Below, piece by piece: positions 1-10,922 of a stretch of 64,000 bases of DNA (positions are counted from its first letter, which is position 1; the number at the start of each line of letters is the position of its first letter). The notes beneath the pieces were generated by a model that was not told the DNA's origin, ran no database searches, and worked only from the letters and a program-made list of their open reading frames with translations. The DNA lies in NCBI GenBank assembly GCA_022560025.1, contig JAFISE010000003.1, positions 437,262-501,261 of the forward strand, written 5' to 3'. Source of the DNA: Stagonosporopsis chrysanthemi (lineage: Eukaryota; Ascomycota; Dothideomycetes; Pleosporales; Didymellaceae). A program made the position numbers and the translations under genes.

Positions 1-2148
1 TGTGTCGCGATAGATGCTCTCGTTGGCAAGGCGCACCTGGTTGAGCCGCTGCAGATCCAATGGTGTTGATGGTGGTGAGCCACTCTTTATATTGACGTTT
101 GTCGCAAATGGCTCAGCGGACCAGTTGGTGTTGAAACTCTCCGGACTACTATGCTCAGGCAGGCCATGATGTCTCACTGGGCCCTGAGGCTGCCAGTAGA
201 AACCCATCTCCTGAGGAGTGAGGGGTGTAGGTGGTGCTAAGCTCCCGTTATTACCCATAGTCGTTGTACTGGAAGACGAGAACGTCCTCGCAAACTTTGG
301 AGACGCAGCAGCCTCTGAGAAGCTGGAAACCAAGGGCGACGGCTGTGCAGAGCCTGGCCTTGACTTTTGCACACGACCACCAGCATTTGGAATACCTGTC
401 GACCGAATCCTCCTAAGAGTGTGGTCAGGGTTGCCAGCCGGAGAGGGCATGCCAGGAGTGTAAGACGCGCTCCTCATCGCATTTGAGTTCAATGCAACAG
501 GCCGCTTCTGCCTCCTTATGGCGATACTCGAGGTTTGAGTGAGCTGCTTGAAGTCGTCAGGTGTGCCGTTGCGGATCTGGATCGCGTCCATGTTGTTTGC
601 AAGGTTACTAGTCGAAGAATTTCTTCGTCTGAATGCGTCCTCGCCAAACATTTGGGGCACTTCGAAATCAGATGCTGCTGCACTGTGCTTCCGTGCCAGG
701 CCTTGTCCGGGAGAGGACAGAATGGCTTGAGATGAAGTGTTCATTTGTTGGTAGAAGTTGGGCTGCTGGAAAGAAGGAATGCTACCGTTCGGGTCCCAGA
801 AGGGTATGGTATGCTCTGCGGGTGTGTTTTGATCGAAGTGGAATGTTGCTGCGAAATCACTGCCATCATTGGCCTGCTCCAACTGAGATTCTGACACAGG
901 GTCCTCTTTCCAACCCGAGTACATGGATGTGATGGAGGCAACTGGCGGCGTGGGGCCATTCGAGGACTGCGGTGTTGCCGCGGATTGGTTGCCTGAGGAG
1001 TAAGGCGACTGTCCATTCGAGCCTGTGCCTGAGCTGTTCTGTGCATCGGCTGAACCAGACTGGTCATTTTGCGTGGCTGTCAAGGAGCTGTAGTCCAAGT
1101 TGCCAAAGTCAGCGAACCCGTTGAAGGTGTCCGGCGGCATTGTCTGCTCGTTGGATAGTGTTGTGGGCATGGAAAAGTCGATACCATTGGCATATGAACC
1201 ATTGTAAGTGAAAGGTTGTTCCTGGCTATTGCTGGGCATGTTCTGTTGCATGTAGCTTGGCCCAGCAGTCGCGGCCATCAGTGCTGAGTGCATCATCATC
1301 TGTGGAGGATAGGAGGTTGTGCGGTCAGCCTCCGAAATGGTCCGCAGGTTGTACTGGTGCATATCAAAAGGCTGTTGCAGCGAGGTCTGGGGGCCCAGTT
1401 CTAGGGCTGACGGCCCCTCCACACCTTGCACAGACAGGCTGGCGGGGCTGATGTCAGCAGTCACGGGACCATACTCCTGGGGCACGGCCATGTGAGACTG
1501 GTGTTGTGAGATTTGCTGGTGTTGCTGTTGCTGTTGCTGGTGCTGTTGTGGTTGTTGTTGTTGGTGGTGATGTTGTTGCTGCTGCTGTTGCTGCTGTTGC
1601 TGCTGTTGGTGGAGGTGCTGCTGCTGCTGCTGTTGATGGTGCTGATACATCTCAGCATGAGATGGAGGAACAAAGTGCTGCCCAGGCATGACGGGAACCT
1701 GCTGGCCGTACATGCCCATGCCAAGCTGCATGTTATACTGGTTGAGGGCCTTCTTGCGGTCCTGCTTCACTTTCGCTCGGCGGTTCTGGAACCAGTTCTG
1801 CGCAACGTTAGCCCAGGCAATGTCGCGCTACATTCGCAGACTGACGTTGATCTTGTCAAGGGGTACCCCTAGGCGATCGGCAAAGGCCTTCTTGACGCCA
1901 GTGGTAGGCTTGTGCTGCTGCTGGAAGTGCTGTTCGAGGATGTCGTGCTGGTCCTTGGTCAGACGTGGCTTCACGTCGCCGCCAGGCTTCGGACCGGCCG
2001 CTGCGCTGTCTGGCGGCGCGAGCTCACTGCCACTCGCAGTGTAGGGGTGCTGCATGCTGGGGGCGTGAGGGTCCATGCTCGGCGCGCCGCGACAGGGCGA
2101 GGCTGCGGCGGTGCAGTGCAGGTGCAGGCGGGCGACGATCACGTCCAC
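1..2148 (-). CDS. Homeodomain transcription factor (3' end beyond window)
   Basis: Probable DNA-binding regulator acting in the nucleus. After a short N-terminal tail, the homeodomain runs from about KPRLTKDQ to the recognition helix NWFQNRRAKVKQ. The helix is only made when a 48-base intron (1798-1845 on the minus strand, donor GTCAGT, acceptor GCGCAG) is removed, joining ...LDKIN to NWFQNRR. Unspliced, the frame stops just after that point. The rest of the protein is long and low-complexity: a Gln/His tract encoded around 1505-1650, then Ser/Pro/Asn-rich sequence typical of activation regions. The frame stays open to base 1, so the C terminus lies outside. I took the first ATG at 2148; a second in-frame ATG at 2076 is equally possible. 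The arrangement resembles fungal Htf/Hbx homeobox proteins that control conidiation, but I cannot assign an orthologue. Confidence 0.9.
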
Positions 2149-4156
2149 GGGGAGGCTCTACAATGCACAATGCAGACGCGCAGTCGCGTGGGAACAGGTG
2201 TTGTCGAGCGTGGCAGAGGGCCTCCAGGATCGGGCGGTAAGTCGCTGAGCACGGGGCCGCGGGCTGCACCGAGATGAAGGCGCGGCACGGAGATATTATG
2301 TCGTCGATATAGATGTCGGTGTCTGTAGCAGTGGCAGGGTCGAGCGGAAGCGAGCGACGAGGCGATGGCGGGCGCGCAAACCAAAAACGAGTGTGGGTTG
2401 GCACGGAGGGCGGGCGTGGAAAGTGTGGGAGGGTGCGAGCGCGGTCCCCTGAGGCGTGAGGCACAACGAGGTGCGAGGGAGCGGCCGACCGATGAGGTCC
2501 AGTTACAACAGCGCGGCCCAGCGAATGGGCAGCGCCTTTCCCCTCCTCCACCCGCTAAGCCACCAGCGCAGCCTGCATCCCCGGCACAAAAATAACCTGC
2601 ATGCTTGTGACACTGGTGGTCTTCAGCGCGCACTCGCCCTCGATAGCGCCTTGACGCACATGTTGGAGCTGTCACTCTCCCGCTCGCATCGCCGCCGGCC
2701 TCGTACTCGCTGCCACTCCAACGTCGTCAACGCTTCGAGACCTGGCGCTGGCGGCGACTGTGCGCGAGCCTCATTGGTAGCCGGCCTTTGGCCCACTGTC
2801 CGCGGGAAGCTTGGTGTGCCCCTAGCGTAGGAACGTGTGCAGTGCGGAAGCGTGTTTCCTCACGATGTGCGTCTGACGGCAACGGGCATCGCTCTCCCGG
2901 CGAGAGTGCAGACGCACGAGGGCCGTCGCCCAGGCCTCCAGTTCGAGCGCCCGTCTCGACGAGCGACTTGCAAGCAATTTCAGCCGCCAGTCTGTCCATA
3001 CGGCCATCGCGGTTTTCACTCCCGCCCCAAGGGTCTTCCAAAGTGTGGCTCTGTTCCGCGAAAGGTGAGCGTAAGGCTGCCTGAGCGGGCGCCAATTCGG
3101 CCGCCCCTTTTCCCTTCCGACCATAATCCGTCGCACTGGCGAAGCGCGCCGCTACCACGTCCGCGCCCACGCCGGCTCCGCTCTTCTCCATCGCAGGTTT
3201 TGAGCAGTGTCAAGCGAGCAATGCGCTCGCCATCAGTCGTTGGCGTCGGCTGCCCTCTCACGAGTCGCCGAGGGCACCCCTGTCAGCAACTGCTTCCGGT
3301 ACCTGATTAGCACCTGTGCAACAGCGTCTGCTCCACAGCATCCGCGAATATGCATGTTCAAGGAGGCATCGTGCGCCTTGTGTCTGCTTCTCGAAAGCGG
3401 CGCAGCTTGTTCCTGGCCGTACCTTGCAGCACTGAGTCGCCGCTGGCTGCGGTGCGATGCAACAAACTCAAATAGGCCCCAGCTTGTCCTACCACTTACG
3501 AGGTCCGTGTGTTAACCGGCTGGGCGTAACGTTGACCCAAACTCACTCGCAAAGTATGATGCGCGCTTGCATCCACAACAATTACTCGTAATCGAGGATT
3601 ACTCGGCAGCGAGGGAGCTCTTCGTTCCTGTCCTCTCATTGAGTTGAAGTCTCGGCGACCATCGCCAGCTTGAGGCAAATGTAGCTGGTTCTGCCCGCGC
3701 TACAACACCCATGAGCCGAATGTCACATCACAGCGAAGGCGCTCTGCGAACAAAGACAGCTTCCAGGGGCCATTCGGTGCTGACGTATTGCGTGCACCGC
3801 CTATGACCTTCTGGAAATGCGGTTCACCGGGAACATGGGCATTCTGCTGCAATGCCATGCGACACCCGCTTCCCCTTTGCGATTAGCTGTGGTTTGGACC
3901 CAGCGAAAAGCTGTACATGACTAGATTTTGACGACGTTAGGCTGAACATTTGTGGACCAGAAGTTAGTACCTCGCCGCTCGCGCGACAACCGACTCGCCA
4001 TCGCTGTCCAGAATTGCTCGTATGGCATCTGACTGGAGCTGACGCGCATGCAAGGGCGCCAGCATCCCACCTGAGTGGTACATTCAGCTCTTGATCACAA
4101 GGCTGACATGTAGAAGTGATGTTGAGAAGTCGTTTATTCGAACAGCTAAGACTTGT
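2149..4156. other. Gene-free region upstream of the homeobox gene
   Basis: About 2 kb with no convincing coding sequence. Many overlapping open frames on both strands of the GC-rich part (2150-3300) lack recognisable domains and overlap one another, which suggests base composition rather than genes. It probably holds the promoter and long leader of the homeobox gene and the 3' flank of the phosphatase gene. Confidence 0.5.
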
Positions 4157-5131
4157 TTATATCAAGGCGTTGGTGACTTCGAGCCTTCCACTCCCAGTGG
4201 TTTGATCCCAGGACGTCAACGTCACGCTTCGCATGTCCTTGACGATATGGTCAGCTCCGGCTTCGACGAGCTGTTCAAGGGAGTGCGTAGTGTGAAGCGC
4301 AATGACGGTGAAGCCAGCTGCCTTGCCTGATCGGATACCAGCTGGGGCGTCCTCGAAGACAATAATAGACGGCTTCTGCTGCTGGACTCCCAATTTCTTC
4401 TCGCCCATCTTGTAGCACGCCGGGTCTGGTTTACCATTCGGCACGTCTTCGGCGGTGACAATGTTTTTGGGGTGCGCCAAATTCATGACATCCAGCCAGC
4501 CATTGACCAGTGGTCGTGTGCCAGATGTCACTGAAGGTTTTAGCGAAGCCTTTACCTAGGGTGTTCAGGGCGTACCTATCGCCCATGGAGTAGACTGCTC
4601 CTCAAGACGATCCAACATAGCGCGAGAGCCAGGTATTTCTACGGCGTCTGAGCCGAATTCGAGGGGTATCCGGCCTTCAGCATGGCTGATGTCTGGTAAA
4701 GTCGATCAGACATCAGCGATAGATAGATAGTGCATAGATGACTCACAGTCCCAGTTGGCGAGCTTTGGTTCGTACATCTGGAGAACATCGATAGAGCGTC
4801 GGCCATGCGAAGTAGCAAGGATTACTTCAGGGTCGACGCCAATCTCTTTGCCAATCCTACTCGTGTCAGTTGTGTGACGGACGGCTACAGCTCGATGAAG
4901 TACTTGTGCCAGTGCTTTACAATAGCTGGTGTTGAGTCAATGATTGTGCCACTTATGAGGTCAGTAAATTCGTCTTCTCGATAATTTGAAAGACGTTACG
5001 GACTCCATGTCAAACAGCTAGATTCAAGTCAATGGGAGTCTTGTTTGGGTAATTGCATTTCCGTTACTCACCAACCCATGGCACTCGATTATCTGCGCAG
5101 GGGCAGAAAAGTTCCCTTCAGCGACAGTCAT
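4157..5131 (-). CDS. HAD-superfamily sugar/glycerol phosphatase (DOG1/GPP type)
   Basis: Cytosolic haloacid-dehalogenase-type phosphatase, by family likely acting on glycerol-phosphate or 2-deoxyglucose-6-phosphate. I rebuild six exons on the minus strand: 5131-5072, 5017-5004, 4951-4904, 4856-4747, 4692-4576 and 4530-4157, giving 240 residues, the usual length. Motif I (LLFDMDGTIIDST) appears only after splicing: the second exon is just 14 bases and ends inside the codon of the second Asp. Later motifs are the SHGRRSIDVL cap segment, motif II VTSGT, the Lys in NGKPDP and motif III VFEDAPAGIRSGKAAG. The second intron starts GTCCGT, a weak donor, but it is the only junction that restores DMDGT in frame. 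Substrate cannot be read from sequence. Divergent from the neighbouring NUG1 gene. Confidence 0.85.
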
Positions 5132-5580
5132 GGTGAAAGAAGGGCGAAAGCGTGTGAACCTGTTCGGTTTGAGCTACGAAAGCGTTCGCTCTTCTTGAAC
5201 GTCGTTATATGAAGGTCAGATGGCGATTGTAAGAGGCAAAAGCTAGCCCAGAAAGGCAAGCCGACCGCGAGCTCTGAAATGTCAGCTAATCAGAAGCGAT
5301 ACCGACCAGGGTGGACGGTGAGGCTGAAGTGAAAGGATTTTGTGTTCCGGTATTGGGATTATGATCCGATATGTATGCTCTACGGGGCTTGCAGAGGACG
5401 TTTTTGGCGAGGTATCCAAGCATCAAGACGATGCTGGAGTAAAGCTGCGTGCCGAAGTTGGCGGGCAGAATGGCGGGTCCAGACAGGCGGCGTAGCACGG
5501 CAATATTTCTGCTAGTGTTGGAAATTCAAAAATAATGGGCGCGAAAGCGTGGCATACTACGACCGCAACCGCAACACAAA
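5132..5580. promoter_or_regulatory. Divergent promoter region of phosphatase and NUG1 genes
   Basis: 449 bases between two divergent start codons, so it must carry both promoters. A minus-strand frame of 70 codons (5498-5286) with a hydrophobic stretch lies here. It has no recognised domain and I do not call it a gene. Confidence 0.5.
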
Positions 5581-7265
5581 ATGAAGATCGGAAGTACGTA
5601 CAAAAAGAAGACTGTGTTTCTCAGACTCGTCTAACATTATACATAGAGCCAACGTCGAAGCGCCAGCCCGTGCGCCTGCGACACAAGATCGAAAAAGCGT
5701 CTGCGCAGAAGCAGAAGAAGGCGAAGAAGCTAGCGAAGAAGGTGAGCTCGTTCCACACGAGCTGCTCGACATGTCTGACATAGGTGTAGAACCCAGAGTG
5801 GCGCTCGAAAGCGAAGAAGGACCCTGGTATTCCCAATCTATTCCCGTACAAGGATAGAATTCTTGCAGAGGTCGAAGAGCAGCGTAGACAGAAGGAAGAA
5901 GATGCTGCTCGTCGCCGCCAGCTTTCCAGAGAGCAGAAGGCAAATGGAGGAGCACCCGCCGACGCTATGGAGGACAACGACGACGAGTTCGAGCAGTTCG
6001 ACGCCGAAGGTGATGAGCTCCTAGCCGAGGCTAGTGATGACGAAAACTCCATGCAAGTTGATGCAAACCCTATGGCTGCGTTGCTTGCATCTGCAAAGGC
6101 TCGCGCCGCAGAGTTCGAATCCAAGAATGGCGACGACGAAGACGCTATGGATGATGAGTCGGATGAGGAGGGCGCTTCTGGTGTCCGCAAAGATTCGTCC
6201 AGGAAGCAGTTTGACAAGATCTACAAGCAGGTGGTCGACTCTGCAGACGTCATCCTCTACGTGTTGGACGCTCGAGACCCTATCGGTACACGATCGAAGG
6301 ATGTGGAGCAGCTGGTCATGTCGGCGGATGGTGGAAGCAAGCGCCTGATCTTCATCTTGAACAAGATCGATCTGGTACCGCCTCCAGTCCTCCGTCAATG
6401 GCTTGTTAATCTGCGACGATCGTTCCCTACACTTCCTCTGCGCGCTTCGAAGCCTGCGCCGAATGCGAAGACCTTTGAACACAAGGACCTCACGATGAAA
6501 GGTACCTCGGAGACCTTATTCAAAGCTCTCAAGACCTTCGCCGAATCCCGTCAGTTGAAGCGCTCTATCAAGGTTGGAATTATCGGTTATCCCAACGTTG
6601 GCAAATCTTCGGTCATCAATGCTTTGGCGCAGAGGATGGGTGGACGAGTTGGCGCCTGTCCAACTGGTGCGGAGGCTGGTGTCACTACGAGTTTGAGAGA
6701 GGTCAAGCTAGACAACAAGCTGAAGCTTCTTGATTCTCCTGGAATTGTATTCCCCAACGACCCAGAAGGAACAAAGGAGAATAAGGTACAGCAGCAGGCT
6801 CGACGCATTCTGTTGAACGCTGTGCCACCAAAGGAAATCCAAGACCCTGTGCCAGCGGTCACTCTCTTGCTGAAGAGGCTGTCAGGATCTGAGGAGCTCT
6901 TTGGAAAGCTCATGGAAGTGTATGACCTGCCTGCGCTGAGCGGCATAGGCAACGAGAAGACGACAGACTTCCTCATTCAGGTGGCGCGGAAGCGGGGAAG
7001 GCTCGGCAGGGGTGGTGTTCCTAACCTTCACAGCGCAGCACAGACCGTGATTAACGACTGGAGAGACGGACGTATCCAGGGCTGGACGGACCCATCCAAG
7101 TACAAGCCTGCAGAGCCGACAACCAGCACCAAGACAGCACCTGCTCTGAAGACTGCCGGTCTCGTTGGAGATCAGAAGGAGATTGTCAAGGAATGGGCTG
7201 CTGAATTCAAGCTGGATGGTCTTTGGGGCGATGAGCCACAAGCCGCTGATGCCATGGAGGAGTAA
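5581..7265 (+). CDS. NUG1: Nucleolar GTPase NUG1, 60S ribosome assembly
   Basis: Circularly permuted GTPase of the YlqF/YawG family that acts in nucleolar assembly and export of pre-60S particles. Exons 5581-5593, 5647-5741 and 5790-7265 give 527 residues. The first exon is 13 bases long and encodes MKIG; splicing gives the conserved start MKIGKPTSKRQPVRLRHKIEKA, rich in basic residues (GN3L-type N-terminal domain). Order of G motifs is permuted as expected: G5-like DARDP, then G4 NKID, then G1 GYPNVGKSS, then G3 DSPGI. An acidic region (EDNDDEFEQFDAEGDE and onwards) sits between the basic N terminus and the GTPase domain. An upstream ATG at 5535 is out of the family pattern, so I start at 5581. 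Confidence 0.95.
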
Positions 7266-7756
7266 GACAGTTGTGACAGAAAAGGTATCATGGCGCACCG
7301 GCGTTTGGCATTCATAGACCTTTGCGCGTTTGCTAGGTCAGGATCTCATAGATATATATCACGATGATACCAATGCATGATGTTTCAGAGGTCGACAATA
7401 ACATTCGCCACCCGTTCCGACTTGGTTGTCGCTCTGCATGGCTGGAGCAATTGCGGAGAAGCTTGCTAGTCTCAACTTCCAGATCATCACATTGTTTACA
7501 GCATTCATCCGATTCTGACCGCGTCCCGGCCGCTGCGACATCGGATAGGGTTTGCATTTTTTGCATGCCATGGTGCGATCTTGCGCAGGCTCAGGGCAGG
7601 TGTTCCGCGGTAGCTCTTTCCGCCCTAGTTCTTCCCCACATTACGTTCCACCCTGCGGTTAGATGCGGATGACCTTCATCGTTGCGGCGGACAGCTCAAG
7701 ATACAAATTCTAAGACTACCCACGTAGCTGCAATCCTGATCTCAATAATCATCAAA
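7266..7756. promoter_or_regulatory. Intergenic: NUG1 3' flank and P5C dehydrogenase promoter
   Basis: 491 bases without a gene. It must contain the terminator of NUG1 and the promoter of the next gene. I see no strong TATA box and no regulator site I can name with confidence. Confidence 0.5.
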
Positions 7757-9617
7757 ATGAGTTCTTCAAGGAGTCTTCAATCTATTCGCCCAGTCTCCAA
7801 GACTTTCAAAGCGCTTCCGGCTGCGTACGCCGGCGCGCAGGTCGCATCCAGAAGGCATGCAGGAACCATTGCAAACTTCAAGATTCCTACCATCAACAAC
7901 GAACCTAACGTAAGTGCTGGATATGGAACAGAGGCGTACGTCACAAAAGCTGATGCCGCGATATAGCAACACTATACCAAGGGCTCCGTAGACAGGCAGA
8001 AGCTCCAGGATGCCATTGCAGCACTCAAGAAGAAGGGCGCTGTTCAGGTCCCCCTGGCCATTGGCGGCGAGCACGTAAGTGGGCTGCGTAGTTTAATACA
8101 CCCACAGTGCTGACATGGCTTAGATCAACAATTCTTCAATTCTGACCCAGAACAACCCCTCCTCGCACGCCGATGTAGTCGCCAAGTACTCCAACGCGAG
8201 CACTGCCGACGTGAAGAAGGCGATCGACTCAGCACTTGCGGCTAAGGCCGAGTGGGAGGCTCTCCCCTTCGCCGATCGCGCGTCGGTCTTCCTCAAGGCG
8301 GCTGACCTGGTGTCTGGAAAATACCGATATGAGATTATGGCGGCGACAATGATTGGCCAAGGCAAGAATGCATGGCAGGCTGAGATCGATTCTGCAGCTG
8401 AGCTGTGCGATTTCTTGAGGTTCAACGTCAAGTACGCAGAGGACACATATGGCCACCAGCCTGTACACAACTCGCCTGGTGTCTGGAACCGTGTCGAGTA
8501 CCGACCTCTGGAAGGGTTCGTGTATGCTGTCTCTCCTTTCAACTTCACAGCAATTGGCGGTAACCTCCCAGCTGCACCGGCGCTCATGGGTAATGTTGTT
8601 GTCTGGAAACCATCTCCCTCCGCTATCGCCTCGAACTGGCTCTTGTATCAGATTCTCATCGAGGCCGGTCTTCCCCCGAACGTCATCCAGTGGGTGCCCG
8701 GTGACGCAGTAGAAGTCACCAAGGAGGTTCTCTCTCACAGGCAGTTCGCTGCTCTCCACTACACAGGTAGCACTGCAGTCTTCCGCCAGTTGTACGGTAC
8801 GATTGCCAACGGTGTTGCCGAAGGCAAGTACCAGAGCTATCCTCGCATTGTTGGCGAGACCGGAGGCAAGAACTTCCACTTGGTCCACCCCAATGTTGAC
8901 GTACACAACGCCGCAATTCAGACTGTCCGTGGCGCTTTCGAATACCAAGGCCAGAAGTGTAGTGCTTGCTCGCGCCTGTATGCTCCTAAGTCAGTGTGGC
9001 CTGAATTCCAGAAGACGCTGGTTGCGGAGACAGAGGCACTCAAGATTGGCGAGCCATCTCAATTCGACAACTTCATTGGCCCAGTCATCCACGAGGCCAG
9101 CTTCAAAAAGCTCTCCGGCGTTATAGATGAAGCCAAGAACGATAGCGAGCTTGAGCTCCTCGTTGGTGGCAAGTACGACAGCAGCAAGGGCTACTATATC
9201 CACCCCACGATCTACAAGACCTCTAACCCCAACCACCCTCTTCTGTCCCGCGAACTGTTCGGCCCTGTCCTCGTCGCTTACGTCTACGATGATGCTGCAC
9301 CCGATGCCTTCGAGAAGATCATCAAGCAGATCGATGATACCTCCGAGTACGCTCTGACCGGAGCTGTTTTTGCTAAGGAGAGGAAGGACCTCAACTTCGC
9401 TGAGAACAAGCTCAGGAACGCAGCTGGTAACTTCTACCTGAACTGCAAGTGCACTGGCGCTGTCGTTGGCCAGCAGCCATTCGGTGGCTCAAGGGCCAGT
9501 GGTACTAACGACAAGGCTGGTAGCGCTACCCTGCTCTCTCGCTTTGTCAACATGAGGGCGATCAAGGAGGAGTTCGTTGCTACCGAGAAGGTCCAATACC
9601 CCAGCAACGAGGTGTAA
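7757..9617 (+). CDS. PUT2: Delta-1-pyrroline-5-carboxylate dehydrogenase, mitochondrial
   Basis: Second enzyme of proline catabolism: oxidises glutamate semialdehyde (from P5C) to glutamate with NAD+ in the mitochondrial matrix. Exons 7757-7909, 7967-8074 and 8124-9617 give 584 residues, all exon lengths multiples of three. The N terminus (MSSSRSLQSIRPVSKTFKAL) is basic and Ser-rich with almost no acidic residues, as in a mitochondrial presequence. Aldehyde dehydrogenase features follow: cofactor region FNFTAIGGNLPAAPALMGN, GETGGKN with the general-base Glu, the catalytic Cys in GQKCSACSRLY, and ELFGPVL near the C terminus. The symbol follows the yeast name; Aspergillus calls it prnC. No proline oxidase or permease gene is beside it, so it is not in a prn-like cluster here. 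Confidence 0.95.
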
Positions 9618-10922
9618 GATGTTCGAAGCGTATGAAATATGGTTTAAATTGGTCTATGGCGCATTTGGAGGACTCCTGGTTGGTTAGCATTCCGCACGGC
9701 GTATGGTGAATCTGCACGGCATGACAATATCTACAAAAGCTTGAGTAAGATATGTATCTGATGACACAAGAATCAACAATTGCAACACATTTCGCGAGAT
9801 AGCCCACAAACATTCGCAAATTTCACTTGACCTTGAGCCTCGGCACAGAGATTGGCCTGGAATTGGCAATTTTATGATACGGCTCGACGCGTCTGCAGGA
9901 TGCACACGAACCGCAAGTCTCCACTTTCTCGGGAGCCCTGTTCACTCGTGGCATGCTAAGCGGACCTTATTTGAGCCGCTTCGTGAAGGCCTAAAGGCTT
10001 GACAGTGGTTGATAAGCTTCGAGGCCAAGGTTATGTATGTGCAAGTTCTAGAAAGTCCCGTTGACCGCCAGCAGTCGGCAGGGTTTAAGAGTCAACAGCT
10101 TGCCCCTACAGTATGTACATACTAGTCATGCTGCCACCGGGGCCGGAACTGCTTATCGCCTCCGAGTTCACCGCCCAATGATGCCAAGCTTTCTGCATCT
10201 TTGTATGTAGAAGGTCCACGTGAATTCTGGCGCTGACGTGAAAGCGTCGCCCATATGGAGAACATCCCCTCATCTTGTAAGCCGTGGCCCCTCACTAGTT
10301 CTTGTCCGAACCTCCGTCTCGCTCTGAAAGGATGAGACAATCATCAGTTTTGAGTCGCTCTTGCCTCGGCATATCGGTAAAGAATCACGCTTTTGGCTAA
10401 TCTCGAGAAAAGCCCTACGAAGCACGGTCTTTGATCGGCACCGGGCTTTCAACGCCTCAGCAACGCTCGAGAAAGAACTGTGGGATCCAGTTTTCTCGAT
10501 GGCGGTTTCACAAGCTGCTCCCTCTCATTGGTCACGGCATAGTTGATCCGGGTATAAAATGTTCGACGGAGCGCAGGAATTGGTCTAGCCCCGTCTCTCG
10601 GCCGAACGACTCGAAGACTTTGGGACAAGCTCCAATCATTGTGTCATCGCCTCATGGATATCGGACCCTCGGCGCTGTTTTGCTGCTGGGAATAGGAGAT
10701 TCGCACTGGTGCGTGCCCAAGGCGGGTGTAGGTTTTCATGCCCGTAAGTTTATATGTGGCGTGTCCCGCCGTGATCGTCGTGCTCGTTGTTGCGCTGCGC
10801 TTCCCTTACTTCACTCTTAATATACCTCGCCATCCTTTTACGCCTTTCAAATACTCGCGCCCTGTATACACTCACATTCATATCACATCCCCGCAACATC
10901 GAACACAACAAACACAACCATC
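9618..10922. promoter_or_regulatory. Intergenic upstream of MFS transporter
   Basis: 1.3 kb without a recognisable gene. A TATAAAA sequence lies near 10553, and CT- and CA-rich leader-like sequence runs into the ATG at 10923, as is common before highly expressed fungal genes. Short open frames here have no domain signals. Confidence 0.5.

Noticed and set aside
4857..4903. An apparent 32-base mini-intron in the phosphatase gene
   Set aside because: A donor 15 bases upstream (GTACTT at 4903) gives a normal 47-base intron and the family-like join HWHKIGKEIG, so no unusual intron is needed.
5286..5498. 70-codon minus-strand frame with a hydrophobic stretch between the phosphatase and NUG1 genes
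   Set aside because: It lies inside a divergent promoter and I could not match it to any small mitochondrial protein; a candidate downstream acceptor (CTGACATTTCAG) exists but gives no convincing product.
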